Positions 13,001 through 24,400 of a DNA stretch of 64,000 nt are shown here, one piece after another. The notes below the pieces were generated by a model. The model did no database searches. It had not been told where the DNA came from and was given only the letters and a program-made list of their open reading frames with translations. The DNA is from Whalleya microplaca (Eukaryota > Ascomycota > Sordariomycetes > Xylariales > Xylariaceae): NCBI GenBank assembly GCA_022497155.1, contig MU385799.1:32643-96642 (forward strand). The letters run 5' to 3'. The position numbers and the translations under genes are program-made. Numbering within the stretch: the stretch's first letter is position 1; the number at the start of each line of letters is the position of its first letter.

Positions 13001-16000
13001 AGACAACTTGGCCTTGGACCTGATGGCCAGCAAGCCATTGAATCTCACCCACGCGGAGTAAGTGTTTCCAACTTAGATGATGAGGTGCGCTATCAGTAGA
13101 AATGTGTCCCAATAGTGGATGAACACAATCTGGTCGCTTTCTCATTTTACGGGAGGCGCGAGACTCATGCCAATATCTTGTATCGTGATTCCATCTATAT
13201 GTGGGAAGCCCCTTCACGAGGCGATAACGGCGCTCCTCTCTAGCCATTTTACGTTCATATCCGTCGAGATCTACACACGAAGGACCCAAATGCGACCATA
13301 GGTATCCAAAGGCAGACGACATAGCCTCAATTGCATTTGTCTCGCGCATTAGTGTTCCGTGATAAGGGATTGCCTTGCCGAGGACGCTGATAATTGTTGA
13401 GCTTGCCGGCCCCTTTAGAGCCGGATTTGGACCAATCTCCAAAGCTAGGCCACAGGGTTGCGCAGCAAGGGCGCGGCTGATGGCTTGCGAGAATAAAACA
13501 GGGCGAGTCATGTTATCGGCCCAGTAGACATCACTTAGGCCTGTTGTGTTAGCATGAATCGGCCCATCGTAGACGCTGGAAATCCAAATGCAGCCTGTTT
13601 GCTCTGGCTTCAGCGGCCTAATACCGCAGCGACGTAATGAGGATACGTATGAATCGAAACAGGGCAACATGTGCGGCGAGTGGTACGCTTTATCAACCTT
13701 CAAGCGGCGGTGAAAGATCCCTTCATCTTCCAATATCTCCTCCAATTCAAGAATTGCGTCTTCATCACCAGAGACGGTCGCACTAGAAGGCGAATTGGCC
13801 GCGGCTAGGACAATACGGTCTTTGAAGACCTTATCCGCACATAGCTCGGCGGCATCTTCGGGAGAGGTCCCAACAGCCAGCATAGCGCCTTTTATATCGG
13901 CGCCATTTGGACTGAATGCCTGTTGGAGGTGCAGACCACGATAATATGAGATCAACATTGCGTCTCGAGCGGTTAAGAAACCTGCGGCGTAAGCAGCTGA
14001 TATCTCGCCTGTGTTTTAAGCCGGGAAAAGAGTCAGACTAGTGTTTAATAAGATTTCTTAAACACAGCATAACTTACCTGATGAATGACCGACTACTATA
14101 TCAAAACGCACCCCACTCAGTCGAAGAAGGTCGACGAGAAGGATCTGGATGGCTGTACAGAGTGGCTGCGAGACAGCGGCCTCATGGACTCGGGACGAGG
14201 ACTCAGCGAGTAATTCAGAACTGAGAGACCAATCAGGAGCCTCCCCATCAGGAATATCCCGAAGGTGCGATTCTAGTCGCTGGATGATTGTTCTGGCGAT
14301 TTCGGAATGTTTGATTAACTCAGCACCCATGCGCACGTATTGTGCCCCCTGGCCCGTAAAGATACCCAGGACGCTGTTCTGAATCTCAGGAAGAGCCTTG
14401 ATGCCAACACTTATCTCATCATCCTCGATGTTGGTAAGTATTTTTGTGCGGAGATCACCTAGGGATGATGCAGCAATGGAGGTCCGCCAGCCTAAGACAG
14501 ACCGACGCTGCCTCAGTGTCCAAGCGAGGTCATGAAGGTCGATATCTTCCCTGTTCTTGTGTAAGTATTGTGCATAATCGCGTAGAACAGCATCAAGTGA
14601 TGATTCGGAAAAGGCTGAAAATATGAATGGTGTAAAGACTGGCCCATCAATCGCTTTGTCGTATCGTGGCTCGTCGAAACTCTCGAGAATGGCATGCGCA
14701 TTCGCGCCCCCCTATTGGGTGTTAACATCATATTTATTTAAACAAACGTATTTTCTCCCAATACATGAGAAATTGAAAAAGGGCTTTTTAAGAGGACGAA
14801 AAATCCCAGAGCTATCTGATACCATGGGAATCCTCAATTGGGGAGGGCTGTTGTGACAACTTACAAACCCGAAGCTGTTAACGCTTGCCCTTCTTCTACC
14901 CGTAGTAATATCTGGCCACGGCCGTACCGTAAGAGGAATTTCAACACTCTTATAGAACGGAGCAATACGGTCATTAAGGTGTTCGAATAAGAGATTAGGA
15001 GGAATGCATCTGTTCTGGAGTGCTAGGCATGCCTTAAGAACAGCAGCCACACCAGCCGCACCCTCCGTATGGCCCAGGACCGTCTTAATAGACCCTACAT
15101 AGACCTTGTTCTTGCCACTGCCATCTCCACACTGGGAACCGAAGACGCTGTGGATAGCTTCCGCTTCGATTGGGTCGCCAGCAGGTGTACCGGTTCCGTG
15201 GGCTTCGAAGAATTGGGGGCGATCTTGGTAGTTCAGGAGGTTGAGACCAGCTCTCGCGTACGTCCTGCGTATCAGAGCTGCCTGTGCGGCGGCACTGGGC
15301 ATGGTGATGCCTGAATTAGAATGTCAGCATGTGAACCAAGATAGGGAGCCTAGCCTCTCAGGGTGATAGGACATTAAGGCGCCACCGTATCAAAAGAAGT
15401 TGCTTGATCAAGTGTAGTGTACCTGTAGTGGAACCATCCTGGTTCAACCCTGTCTCTCTAATAATGCATTCAATATTATCCCCATCTTCCAATGCAGCCC
15501 TCACAGTTTTGAGTATCAGAGTGGCCACACCATCACCACGAGCATACCCATTCGCCCCCTGATCCCACATGCGACCACGGCCATCTGGAGACAGCATGCC
15601 CAATTTGCTCTCAATAACAAAATTTTCTGGTCCTAGAATCAAGTTAGTACCACAGGCCAAAGCCATTCGACATTCACTAGCCCGCAGAGCTTGTAGAGCC
15701 ATATGGACAGCAACTAGACTTGAAGAGCAAGCAGTATCAATCGAGACTGATGGTCCATGCCAATCAAAAAAATACGAGATCCGGTTTGAAAGGATGCTAC
15801 GTGCCGCTCCGGTTGCATAGTAAGTAGGTGTATCTTGAATATCTCGGAGAAGCATGGTGCCATAATCGTCAGACATGGATCCGACATAGACGGCAGTATC
15901 GCTGCCCCTAACGCTACCTACAGGCAAGCCAGCTGCTTCGAGCGCTTCATACACAACTTCTAATAGTATTCTCTGTTGGGGGTCCAAAGCCTTGGCCTCC

Positions 16001-16263
16001 ACTGGCCTGATGCCGAAGAACTCGGCATCGAACGCGCCCGGATCCTCGTTTAGGAAATATGCATGCGTGACATTGCTATGTCCATGATATGTGCCGTCCG
16101 GGTGGTAAAAGCCTCTGGCGCTGAAGCGACTGTCCAAAATCTCTTGACGAACATCCCGTGGTTGAGTGAGAAGCTCCCACAATTTGGCAGGGGACGAAGC
16201 AGAGCCAGAAAAGCGGCATGCACTGCCCACGATTGCAATAGGTTCATTGCTCTGACCGTCCAT
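7002..16263 (-). CDS. Highly reducing polyketide synthase with terminal reductase domain (KS-AT-DH-CMeT-KR-ACP-R)
   Basis: Seven exons on the minus strand: 16263..15423, 15310..14865, 14711..14078, 14008..11648, 11589..9309, 9246..8537, 8470..7002. Total 8,742 nt, 2,913 aa, every junction GT–AG and in frame. Domains: KS (about 8–430; Cys179 in DTACSSSL, His318 in EAHGTGT, His361 in GHTEGAAG); AT (about 545–860; Ser639 in GHSSGE); DH (about 935–1215; His969 in [12 protein letters not shown], Asp1151 in [10 protein letters not shown]); C-methyltransferase (SAM motif [11 protein letters not shown] near 1425); a spacer with no enoyl-reductase motif; KR ([16 protein letters not shown]); ACP (Ser2456 in GLDSL); thioester reductase R (GSTGLLG at 2590–2596, Tyr2741 and Lys2745 in YACSK). 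It should make a reduced, methylated chain and release it reductively; enoyl reduction would need the separate ER at 29174. The architecture matches betaenone-type PKS (Bet1) and the PKS half of PKS–NRPS hybrids. A TATAAAG box (about 16305–16315) precedes the ATG. Confidence 0.95.
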
Positions 16264-17597
16264 GACGACGAGAACTGTATATTGCAGGGTTTTTACCGCA
16301 ACAAGTTCTTTATAAGAAGGATGTCTGACGGTGTCACGAAGCTCTGAGCCCGGTTTCCTCGGTTTGGCCTAGAGATGGTGAAGCGAACTTCAATAAAGGC
16401 AGGCTACCCAGAAATGCCTGAAGTTAAGCGCCTATCTAAAGCTCTGCTTCCTAACTACGGTTACAGAGACTGCATAGATCACGGAGTAGACTATAAAAGG
16501 TTGAGCGTAGACTGGCGCCTTGTTAAGCCTGCAATACAGACTAAATATTGTATATGCTAACCCTTCGGTTTCGTTTACCGTAGACGTATGGCGACACAAG
16601 CCCGACAGGTTCACATTGCCGACGGTGTTATAAAAGCCTCTCAGACACCGCTATTGAAAAAGGCCGACGGCTTCAGTATTGAAATTCGGCGATGTAGTGA
16701 TAGGCCCAAAGTCTCCGCGGCCGGTACAACGTCATCGTCACCGGTTAAGTCTTTGAAGCCGACAAGCTCCTAACTGTTGATTTGCTGCTTTCTGAAAAAC
16801 GTGAGATAAACTAATAGACCAGTCTAAAAATAACTGTAGAAGTCATGCAAATCTATTGATGGAAAGAGCACTTTTTCAATATCTGCGTTTCGATATGGCA
16901 AAGTAAAAAATACCCACTCATATGCTTGATACTTATCAACCTCTTACATGCATTGAGCCTTAGCGGCTTATCCCCCACCTACAAGAGGAATTTAGTTTTC
17001 AATGTTGGCCGGCCGTGGCGCTTGTGTACTACATCCAACCTGTACATATGCGTATGAATGTTGAATATCACTGAGTGGCGTCCATGAAGGATCCTGTAAC
17101 ACCACTATGGGGTCTTCACTGGAGTCAACAGCGAATCACATTGATCACAGCTCGCATTCATTAGCATTCGGTTCAAACTGGACTTGAATGAGATACTATT
17201 TTAAGTCCTGAAAGATTCAGGACCATGTTGAGGTTACATTGCGGCTTTATCGTTGGTTCAGTCTTCCGAATGGCCCTCCGAATGGCCCTCCGAATGTGCA
17301 TGTTCAGCTTTAAACTGCCAATGAGAGCCCGGCCACTTTGCCGTAAGCCTCTGGCCATGGATATTATTTCCACTGGAACACAGGCACTACGTAGCATCTT
17401 GAAGGTTCAATCTCCTCGCCTTCCACCCTTCAGTGAAGTTCTAATGCCATGGACCTGTTCGTGACCTATATATTCAGATCCTGTCATTATCTTCCAGCCC
17501 ACTACCTCTCATGTAAATGGAAAATACGGACACGAAAATACATATCTCTCTGCTCTTTTGGCCACCGCAGGATAATTCTCGATGAGCTCACCGAACG
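16264..17597. promoter_or_regulatory. Divergent intergenic region between PKS and 7-TM gene
   Basis: 1.33 kb lying between the divergent PKS (minus) and 7-TM protein (plus) genes, so it must hold both promoters. The sequence GCCGACGG occurs twice, near 16619 and 16662, and a longer inverted pair GCCGA…TCGGC spans about 16661–16690. A 12-bp unit built on CCGAATGGCCCT is tandemly repeated near 17264–17297. The ORFs here are short and have no recognisable content. Which transcription factor binds is unknown. Confidence 0.5.
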
Positions 17598-18962
17598 ATG
17601 GCTTTCCATGTTTTTGACAACTCCGATCAACGTGCTGCATTCTTCATATGCATTTTTACGACGCCAGTATGTATTCTGGTCACAATTCTCCGGTTCGTCA
17701 TGGCAAAGCGAACGGAAAGAAAGATTGGACTGGAAGATTGGTTTGCGCTTGTAGCTCTCTTTATCTACCTGATTTGGGTGGTTTTCGGACTCTGGAGTAA
17801 GTCCACCCTTGCTTCCACTGAAGCAGGTTCCTCTAGCTGTCCACAATTGGATATGTAGCAGATGACAGGTTTCTAACTGGTATCATTCCTTAGGCGTCAT
17901 CCTGCAGAACGGCCGAAATGTACTTGAGCCCGGTGCAGTCCCATTGTCGATTATGCTCCCCATAATAAAGGTAGGCCTACCTATCTCATTTATCTTCGCT
18001 AAATGTTAAGAAACTGGCCAGACCGGATATGTCGTCAACGCATTGTACCCTGTGAACCAAACATTCGCCAAGCTAAGCCTACTATCCCTCTACTACCGTA
18101 TCTTCTCTGCCAACCAAATATTTGTGTATATGACCTACACTCTTGCAGCCTTGCAAATACTCTGGTTTATCCCTATGTTCTTCGAGCGTTGGTTCGTGTG
18201 TACTCCAGTATCAAAGCTTTGGGACTCTACAAAGCCGGGACATTGTGTCAACAGCCAAGCCGTTGTTGCCGCTGGGGAGTCAGTGAACTCGTTCATTGAC
18301 TTTGCCATGATTGGAATGGCCATATATATGGTTAAGAAGTTGAAAATACCGGCCTCTAGCAAGCTCAAGCTGAGTATCCTCTTTGTGTTAGGTGGTTTGT
18401 AAGTATAACAAGTAATCATACTGTGCTCTCCTCAGGCTCACTATCTACCTTAGCTCTGGAGTCATTGGAATTATCAAGATAGCACTGGTCTATGGGAAAG
18501 TTGGTAAGTTCTCAGCTTGAACCGGGATTTCTCATGCAATAGACTGACTAGGCTTCCTTTCTCTTCGTAGCTAAAAATAGCGTTGATCTTCCCTGGTTAC
18601 TCATCCAAATGGCGACGAGTGTTATTTGCTGCTGTGTGCCCCTACACCGGTCAATTATTCCCAATTTCCACTTCTTCCAAACATTGAGATCAACAATCTT
18701 TTCGTCACGCAGCAATAGCAGTCGGCGCGAGGACTCAGGGAAACCCATTGGTTTAAGCTTCCAGACGATAGGGCAGAAGCCGAGCAACGAACGGATGCAA
18801 GATACTAACGAATGGCTGCCACTGGATGGTTCCTCCAGCACAAGGGAGCTCTCCTCCCATGCCTGGGCGGATGTAGAATCGGGAAGATCTGGAGCACACG
18901 AAGGTCCTACCTATCCTACACAGTCTCTGCAGATTCACCAGACAGCGTATCATCGTTCATAA
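17598..18962 (+). CDS. Seven-transmembrane fungal rhodopsin/PTH11-like membrane protein
   Basis: Five exons (17598..17796, 17894..17970, 18022..18398, 18454..18503, 18571..18962) give 364 aa. Seven hydrophobic segments are visible in order, from AAFFICIFTTPVCILVTIL to LLIQMATSVICCCVPL, with the family signature GLEDWF before TM2 and LSLLSLYYRIF in TM3. The last ~110 residues are hydrophilic and Ser-rich, a likely cytoplasmic tail. This is the fungal rhodopsin-like (Fung_rhodopsin, PTH11-related) superfamily, membrane proteins sometimes described as GPCR-like; no retinal-binding function is implied. For exon 4 an upstream acceptor at 18435 is also in frame but would leave a 37-nt intron, so I preferred 18453. 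It lies between the PKS and the P450, which suggests cluster membership. It could act in sensing, transport or self-protection; the sequence does not decide. Confidence 0.85.
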
Positions 18963-19304
18963 ACGTTAATCACTGTCGTACGCTTGGTTCTGGGGCTTTC
19001 ACGAGAAGTCAAGAGTATATCATAGTAGGATACACGCAGTATCATATATTCTGTACAATTATATGATGATATACTGTGTTTCGGTGCGTCAACCGATCCC
19101 TGTTATCATAATTCCGTGACTTATCTCGTCCAATTGGTCCCAAATAAGCAGGGGTTCCTATAGGCCCTTATATACATTATGATGTAGGCCTGCAGACCCG
19201 TGCAAATATATATCTCTCATCCACTATGACCAAACCCTTCCTCATTCAGGTATTTTCGCTACACAATTTACATTGGGCAATCACCAGAAGTCAACGGTCA
19301 CGCT
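18963..19304. promoter_or_regulatory. P450 upstream region with CGG-N8-CCG inverted half-sites
   Basis: 342 bp between the 7-TM gene and the P450. It contains TCGG at 19081–19084 and CCGA at 19093–19096, an everted/inverted CGG-N8-CCG arrangement of the type bound by Zn2Cys6 dimers, about 210 bp upstream of the P450 ATG. Binding is inference. Confidence 0.35.
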
Positions 19305-21167
19305 ATGGACTCTATCCTAGGCTATATAAGGGCACTGTTCAGCTTGACCGAGCAAAGCGCCTTAGCTCTATTGATGACTCTCGTCGCTCTAGTCGTACTT
19401 TTTCTATTCACAAGCCAGTCCAATGCAACCAGAATCCCACCACATCTCAATGACCCGATCCCTTACGTCTTCAACACTCTCCAGTTTCTTTTGAGCAACG
19501 ATAGGTTCACAAAAAGGGCTTTGTAAGTACTTAGTGTCCAGTGTGACTTAGCATACATGCAGCCATGTCGCCATTTAATTAAGGTGTTCAACTACAGGGA
19601 AGCTCTCAAGAATGCCCGTATTGTGAAGTTCCACCTAGGCCTGAGGCCCGTATATCTAGTTTCTGGTACACAAAACATACAAGTCATGTTCTCGTCACGC
19701 GAGCTCTCCTACGAAGAAGTCTTTGTGCACCATGCGTTCCCAAAGTTCTGGAAATTTTCCAGAGAAGAGGTGAAACGCTTCGCCAGAGACAAGTCTGGCT
19801 CGGGACGGGTACCTCTTCACGGAACGGAGAACACTCCTCCAGCTCAGCGGTACTGGGCCGCAAGGCAACACATTCACCACGACTTCTTAAGCCGGTCTCA
19901 TCAATTCAAGCCTATTATTGATGCCTTTGGAGAGCAGTTCTCTAGGGTAATTGATCGATTCCCCTTCGGTGAGTGGACCACAATCAGTGTCATTAACTTC
20001 TGTAGACGTGAGGTAGCGGAGTGTGCTATTAGCACGCTTTTCGGTCCTAATGTCCTCGCACTGAATCCGGGTTTCATTGACGTCTTCTGGGAATTCGATG
20101 CTGTTTTCTTCAACTTAATATTGGGGCTTCCTCGGTGGATTTCAGCTCGCCCTTTCAAGGCTCATGATCGATACCTTTCTATGATCGAACGGCATTTGAC
20201 TTCCTTGTTAAAGCATTTTGATTGGAATGGCTCTGATGCCGAAGCCCTCTGGGAACCGCACTTTGGGGCTCGGGTATGTCGCGAACTTGTCAAGTGGCTC
20301 ATGGATGCCGGATTCCAGCGTCCGGCTTTGAACGGAGCTTTAGGGGCACTTCTGTTTGCGTAAGGTCAACGTACAGCGGCCTCAATTCGCATCATATCCC
20401 GCTGACTGCGTGCTGTACTTTTAGACAGAACTCCAACTCCATTCCAACGGCTACTTGGATGTTGATGGAAATTATCAAAGACGAATCTCTGTTTCAAGCA
20501 GTGCGTGAAGAGATCGCGACATCACTACTGACGCATTCAGAATTTGACGTATGCAAACTTGATATGAATAAGCTAGTAGCCCTGCCATTGTTGCGGTCTG
20601 TCTTCATCGAGACTCTGCGTCTGCGTATGAACCTAAATATCATTCGTACGCTCGAGGACACTTTATACCTCGACGGAATCGAGCTCGCCAAGGGGTCTAT
20701 GATCCAGGCCCCAGTCATGGCAGCGCACTACGACGAGAACGTTTGGGGAAGGCCAGGTCACCCTGCAACCCAATTCTGGGCGGAGAGACACATAAATTAT
20801 GTTGAGGAGAGGGATGAAACAGGCCGACTATGTCGCAAGCGTAAATTCGATATGGCTGGCCGCCCAAGCTCATTTTTTCCCTTTGGTAAGTCGTATATTC
20901 CCCACAGGACTAACCAGGGGCCCTCTGATTCTAACACTTTGAAAAGGAGGCGGGACTCCAATATGTCCAGGGCGTCATTTTGCTCAGGCTGAGATATTTA
21001 CCATGGTCGGACTTGTGGTTAGTCGATTTGATATCGAGTTTGTCAGGTGGACGAAACTAGATGGTTCGCCTTCGGATCGGCCAGCTGAGAATGATCCGCG
21101 GTATTCTGCGGCTGGGTCTGCACCTCCAGACCGGGATATGATGATACGATGGAAGCGTATATGGTGA
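19305..21167 (+). CDS. Cytochrome P450 monooxygenase, CYP7/CYP8-like
   Basis: Four exons (19305..19522, 19598..20359, 20425..20885, 20947..21167) give 553 aa, a normal length for a microsomal fungal P450. An N-terminal membrane anchor spans about residues 19–37 (SALALLMTLVALVVLFLF). The ExxR motif of helix K is ETLR at 389–392. The heme-binding loop FPFGGGTPICPGRHFA is complete, with the axial thiolate at Cys487. The helix I region reads NSNSIPTATWML rather than the usual AGxxT, a pattern seen in the CYP7/CYP8 clan (including prostacyclin synthase and cholesterol 7-alpha-hydroxylase). It probably oxidises the polyketide product at the ER membrane; the position oxidised is unknown. It is convergent with the FAD oxidase gene. 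Confidence 0.93.
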
Positions 21168-21617
21168 AAAGAGGGACGCCTGCCACTACGGCCAACCCTA
21201 CACATGTAAGCACGGATCACACCGGAATCGATAACGTCCTCGTCAAATGAAGGTCAGTGTCTTACTAACGATTCTAGGGAGAAACTGTCTTCCATATAGC
21301 TACCTACATGATGCATGCGATGTACTTCACCCAATCTTTAAATTACAAGCACGCACCTGGGCTATTAAATGGTGCGCCTGGTGCACAGACCATTTGCTAT
21401 TGCTTCGTTTACCCAGTGACCTCGCTAGCACTGAAGGCAATACAGAATTGAATTGAGTTGAGTCAAATCAACGCATTGTTAACCCGTTAATTCAGTGGAG
21501 TTATTTACAACCTCAACAGCCATACGTAGGCCCGTACCACCCTCAGCCCTATGAGACGTACGTTAACACGTAGATCGCCCAATCTTCTACTTCTACACTT
21601 TAAGATAATTGCACAAT
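21168..21617. other. Intergenic region between convergent P450 and FAD oxidase genes
   Basis: 450 bp between two convergent 3' ends. No gene, RNA or repeat is recognised. Confidence 0.6.
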
Positions 21618-23531
21618 TCAAACCCTGCACAAGCGCCCGCTTTCATCTATGGAAAACTCATCGCTACCAACAGCAAAATGCCCATAAAGGAGATAGTCCG
21701 GGTCATATACGTGTTTGATACTCAGCAGCCGAGGGTAATTCGCTCCGTACATCTCCTGCTTCCAGTCTCCCTTGTACCAGGGATCTATTTCGTTCAGATA
21801 GACGCCCGAGCCTGGAGTTGCCTCCTCCACGATTGGTGTATAAACACTCACTAATTTCTCCTTGATGGCCAAGTTCTGTTCAAGTGGAGCTTCGAAGTCC
21901 CAGAATGCATTGATGTTGCAAAGGGCAATAGCATCCCGCCAAGCTGGGAGTACAGAATTATCCGGGTGCTTCGTGTTTGCAACGTTCATGATATTACAGC
22001 CAATGAGGAATGTTCCGTCAGCCACCGTTTTCCGGAAGGCTTCGATAAGTTTGCTATTCGCGGTGGTGTTGAGCACCACAGACCGCGGGACCAACCGGCT
22101 GTTCCAGATCTCAGTCGGCGGATATGGTCCATAGGGAAGTGGTCCTAAAATGCTGGCGAAATAGTCGACAAATGTGGAGGAAATATTAGACGTAAAGTTG
22201 TAGGCGATATGAAGACGGTCCAGATCGGCGAGGAAAGGAGCAACGAGTGCCTGCGCATCTGAGACGGTCTGATCTGGAAGTGTGAGACCGACAACACTAA
22301 AGGTGTTGTTTTCAATTTCCAGGATGACCGAATTATTGCTGCTAACGATGGAAGGCAGATTCTGAAACCAGAGCCCTATGGCATCCCAAAATGTAGAACC
22401 ATTGTCTGCGTCGGTAAAGCCAAATGTGAGTGTGGCGCTGGCAACGGGGCCATCTCGATATACCTTTGTGGTCATACTCAGAACCACACCGTATGTACCT
22501 CCTCCACCTCCACTCAGAGCCCAATACAGATCCGAGTTTTGATGAGGAGTAGCCACCAGACATTCACCGTTTGCTGTAACGACCTCCCATTCTAGCACGT
22601 TATCGGCAGCCGTGCCATACGCGCTATTCAACATAGAGTGGCCGCCCCCTTGGGTGTATCCTCCTGCAAGTGAAACACTTGCACACTCACCGCCGACAAT
22701 ACGGTATCCCGCCCTAGCGGCGGCTTCATAGGCCTCTCCTGCGATAACTCCTGGGCCTAGTTTAATCGCTGGCCCTGTGTAGATGTCACTCTCATACTGA
22801 TCAATTATTTCGACTGTTTTGAGATTAAACATCCATAGTGAGAGCGCACCCTTGCCGGATGACTTGCCATTGTAACTACATTGCTAGGGTCAACAAACAG
22901 GTCATTTCTAGTCCGTCAAGTTCCCACCTGTAGGTAGAGGATATATGTGGTTGGAAATGTCAACGTACTCGTGACCAGTAGATTTAATGACCAAGCGGAT
23001 GTTCTTTTGTCTAGCAAACTCAATACCGGCCAAAACATCACCTCGGCTACTGACGTTGATTGAGTAAACGGCATAATTGCCGAGATCACACGCTCTTGAC
23101 TTAGCTGTGAAGGGATCGCAAGACTGATTCTGGTAGTAGCCATTCATGATCTCCGCAGGCTTCGTCTCACTAAATATCAATATACTAATTAGATACTTGA
23201 ATATAAATCGGCAGTCAATGATGAAAGAGCGTTTAAGTGCGTTGGGATATCACAAAGAGATAACCTACTAAATCTGAGCCTCACTCCAAGTCGATTGCAA
23301 AGCCTCACATGCAGTTTGGTTGAAATTAGAATATGGCAACGTATGACATACACTTGCTTGAGGGATTGTCTTGATTAACTGACCATGAACCGTATTGTTC
23401 AGGTTAGACCAGTCGTCTGAGCTTGGCCATCCGGGATCACCTGGGGTATATCTGCACCCTGTGTTAGCCCAGGAAAGATGTGCTAGGGCACAAATTCCAG
23501 CAAGAGCCTTGACTAGAGGACAAAAGGTCAT
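21618..23531 (-). CDS. Secreted FAD-linked oxidase, berberine bridge enzyme type
   Basis: Three exons on the minus strand (23531..23269, 23169..22969, 22875..21618) give 573 aa. An N-terminal signal peptide is visible (hydrophobic stretch ending about AHLSWA, residues 1–22). The FAD-binding PCMH-type domain carries both residues expected for bicovalent flavin: His154 in KSTGHDYNGKSSG (the Asp codon is split by intron 2) and Cys219 in GGECASVSLAGGYTQGGGHS. The BBE C-terminal segment is present (YPRLLSIKHVYDPDYLLYGH). Several N-glycosylation sequons occur. Family members oxidise alcohols or amines or drive oxidative cyclisation; in solanapyrone biosynthesis the related flavoenzyme Sol5 oxidises an alcohol and promotes a Diels–Alder reaction. 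A role on the released polyketide is inferred from location. It shares a divergent promoter region with the dehydrogenase at 24401. Confidence 0.93.
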
Positions 23532-24400
23532 GTTATTTTCTAAAAGAAAAATTAATCAGCTGTACTCAAAGAGTTCAGGCTGACTCGACGGGTGCTAGAA
23601 TATAGGGGACTGAGCGTCCCACATGTTGTATTATATACTAGACTTAATCCCCAAGGATTCTAATTAATACCCAGACACTACATAATCAACGAGTATTCAT
23701 CCTTATCTGACAATGCTATTTCTCGATATAGGGGCATGGGCGGTGGCGCATGTATGGCATATATCTGTCAGCCATAGTTGAGTAAGTGTAGGAGGCGATG
23801 TGGTACACTGAATTCAATGGGATATTTCATCCTACCACTAGTAAAAATTCAAAGCCGCCCCAAGAATAGAACAGTAAGCTCCGACCCACCTGTCCGTGGT
23901 TCTTTTGAAGGATTTAAATCTCGACAGAAGCCTTGCAGGGAAAGATGCATAGTCGGACTACAATACCGCCGGGTTCGGGTTCGGAGAACCGAATCGCTCT
24001 TAATTCCTGTCGCACAAGATCACATGTAAGTAGGTAACTCAATATTGCAATCCGGTGCTTTAATACACATAAGCAGATAAGCCATGTCACCGGAATTTCA
24101 GGCAACGAAAACGAAAACTTATTAATCATTGAAAACTGAATATATCTATCATATCTATATTTATTGAAAGGTGTGTTGACCAGCTTATTTACCCAATTAA
24201 GGCAAACTAAGCTACAGAAGAGGCTGCATTTAGCTTAATTTACTTGTGGCGAACGTTATTCTAATTTGACAAAGCCGTTAAAGCGTTATTTCCCCTCAGC
24301 TGAAAATTGAACCATCTCATTACCGAAAGCTTCTGATTCTCCCTTGAATGCTCACTTCCCCTTGACTCTTACCTCTATCCCCCACTGTCAACCGCTCACT
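23532..24400. promoter_or_regulatory. Divergent promoter region, FAD oxidase / dehydrogenase
   Basis: 869 bp between the minus-strand FAD oxidase and the plus-strand SDR. The palindrome TTCGGAGAACCGAA (about 23980–23993) is a CGG-N4-CCG site preceded by a further GGGTTCGG repeat (23971). It is a candidate operator for a Zn2Cys6 dimer, possibly the regulator at 31004. No coding sequence is recognised here. Confidence 0.45.

Noticed and set aside
18399..18435. 37-nt intron alternative in the 7-TM gene
   Set aside because: Unusually short, and the acceptor at 18453 gives a better family match (GGFSGVIGIIKI) in the same frame.
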